A stretch of 64,000 nt of DNA from Puccinellia tenuiflora (lineage: Eukaryota; Streptophyta; Magnoliopsida; Poales; Poaceae). Shown in pieces: positions 63,146 to 64,000 of this stretch. The first letter of the stretch is position 1. Every line of letters starts with the position of its first letter. The stretch lies in the NCBI GenBank assembly GCA_012064385.1, contig QRDG01000473.1, forward strand, positions 4,409,965 to 4,473,964, in the 5' to 3' direction. The notes beneath the pieces were generated by a model. It was not told the origin of the DNA. It worked only from the letters and a program-made list of their open reading frames with translations, and ran no database searches. The position numbers were made by a program, and so were the translations under genes.

Positions 63146-64000
63146 GTTCAGTCATCCACGGCTGACACTCGTAGCCTTGGCTGCTGGTGTGGAGGGAGCG
63201 GGCGCCTTCTCAGGACAATCCTTGGAGAAGTGACCCGGCTGGCCACAGTTGTAGCAAGTGAGCCTCGGTGGTGGTGGAGGCAGCTGAGGGCAGAAGCCAC
63301 TTCCAGCTGCACCCATGGTCGAGGTAGCTGGGCGAGGCGGAGGTGGCCTAAACCATGAAGGCCTTGGCGCGAAGGGTGCACGAGGTACAGCGCTGAAAGG
63401 CACAAAGACACTGCGCTTCTTGCCCTCAGAGGAGGAGCTCTGGTTGTCAGTAGAAGCTGGCCTCTTGGAAGCCTCCAGCTCCTTCCTACCCTGCTCCATA
63501 GTGAGAGCCTGGTTGTAGAGCTCCTGGTAGGATAGGAACTTGAAGGGTAGGAGCTCGTAGCGGAGCCGAGGTGCGAGCCCCTTGCGGAAGAGGTACTGCT
63601 TGTCCTCATCATTTGTCACGTCTCGAGGGGCGTAACGCGAGAGGTGGTTGAACTCCCGCCCATAGGCTTGGACGTCCATGCATCCCTGGGTTAGATTCAG
63701 GAACTCCCTCCTCTTGAGGTCCATCACGGGCTTGGGGATGTATGCCGCACGGAAGGTGGTGCGGAATTCCGCCCAGGTGAAGACATGGCCAGCGTCGAAC
63801 ATCGACACATGGCTCTCCCACCAGGAGCCGGCGGCTCCATTCAGCAGGTAGGTGGCGAAGTTGACTTCTTCCGCCACCGGAATGTGCAAGGCCGCGAACT
63901 TGCGTTCGAGAGCGCGGAGCCAAACATCAGCATCTAGTGGCTCCTTAGCTTCAGAGAAAGTGGGAGGTTGGGACCGCAAGAACTCGGTGAGAGTGTTGCA
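63146..64000 (-). pseudogene. T2 gag, partial (continues beyond the window)
   Basis: Open from the window edge (first in-frame Met at 63979, LRSQPPTFSEAKEP context) to TGA at about 63152. Capsid region: FAALHIPVAEEVNFATYLLN, GAAGSWWESH, YIPKPVMDLKRREFLNL, FRKGLAPRLRYELLPF. Nucleocapsid knuckle CYNCGQPGHFSKDC (C-X2-C-X4-H-X4-C). The tail SRG-stop corresponds to SRGHLNH in T1, so one codon separates it from an open gag-protease frame. The true start lies outside the window. Confidence 0.85.

Larger units (their letters stand above)
59842..64000 (-). mobile_element. Tekay-type element T2, deleted, runs off the window
   Basis: Minus strand from the right edge: gag, protease, N-terminal RT, then an abrupt change to LTR-like sequence ending TGTAACGCCCCAAG on plus at 59842. 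Proteins are close to T1. RT palm, RNase H, integrase and the LTR U3 start are missing. Confidence 0.8.

Overview
The window is a block of nested, mostly decayed LTR retrotransposons from a large grass genome, most likely Triticeae (wheat, barley, rye or Aegilops). The main clues are an Angela/BARE-like Copia LTR (ends in TGTTGGAGATATGCCC on the minus strand), Athila-type LTRs starting TGATACGTCTCC with a tRNA-Asp-type primer site, several Tekay-type chromovirus copies with LTRs of about 3.8 kb, and several Tat/Retand-like Gypsy copies. I see no ordinary host gene, no tRNA or rRNA gene and no CRISPR array. Species and family names are inferred from memory of such elements. Copy names T, A, X, Y, Z, W and C are mine.

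Layout. 1-11635: Tekay-type element T1 (+) with a hybrid 5' LTR (1-1310 is a second LTR copy, T0), internal region 3893-7811 and 3' LTR 7812-11635. 11636-11845: inverted stub of the same LTR. 11846-16312: 3' part of Athila-type A1 (+). 16313-19633: 3' part of element X (+) carrying a spliced antisense gene, ending in its 3' LTR. 19634-19716: short plus-strand integrase remnant, fused head-on to Y2. 19717-28770: Tat-type Y2 (-), split by a Tekay-type solo LTR (21717-25591) with a perfect 5-bp target-site duplication. 28441-30902: a 1231-bp tandem duplication covering the Y2 LTR end and part of Copia C1. 30002-31988: 5' LTR and leader of C1 (-). 31989-57985: Tat-type Z (+), whose integrase was hit twice, by full-length Y1 (35309-48019, TSD CAAGC) and by W (48814-56395, minus, TSD GCTGG). 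57986-64000: fragments A2 (Athila), X' LTR end, C2 (Copia LTR) and Tekay-type T2 (-, runs off the window).

Function. Each element encodes gag, aspartic protease, reverse transcriptase, RNase H and integrase, all now broken by stops, frameshifts or deletions. T1 and T2 show the Tekay layout: a CCHC gag knuckle in both, and an integrase followed by a GPY/F module and chromodomain in T1. Y1, Y2, Z and W show the Tat layout: a C-H-H-C gag knuckle in Y1 and Y2, a degenerate RNase H followed by a second archaeal-type RNase H, and, in Y1, Z and W, an integrase ending near the motif LRKFYP. Between pol and the 3' LTR, X, Y1, W and the tail of Z carry genes on the opposite strand. In X and Y1 these look like the PF04195 'putative gypsy-type transposon' family; W has a B3-like DNA-binding ORF and a second small gene with a TATA box and intron.

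The points most worth following up are the UAG shared at the protease/RT junction by all three Tat copies that keep the region, the B3-like antisense ORF with its neighbour, and a palindromic block conserved in five Tekay-type LTR copies. Age cues by eye: T1 LTRs differ by about 2%, Y1 and W LTRs by about 4-5%, mainly transitions.
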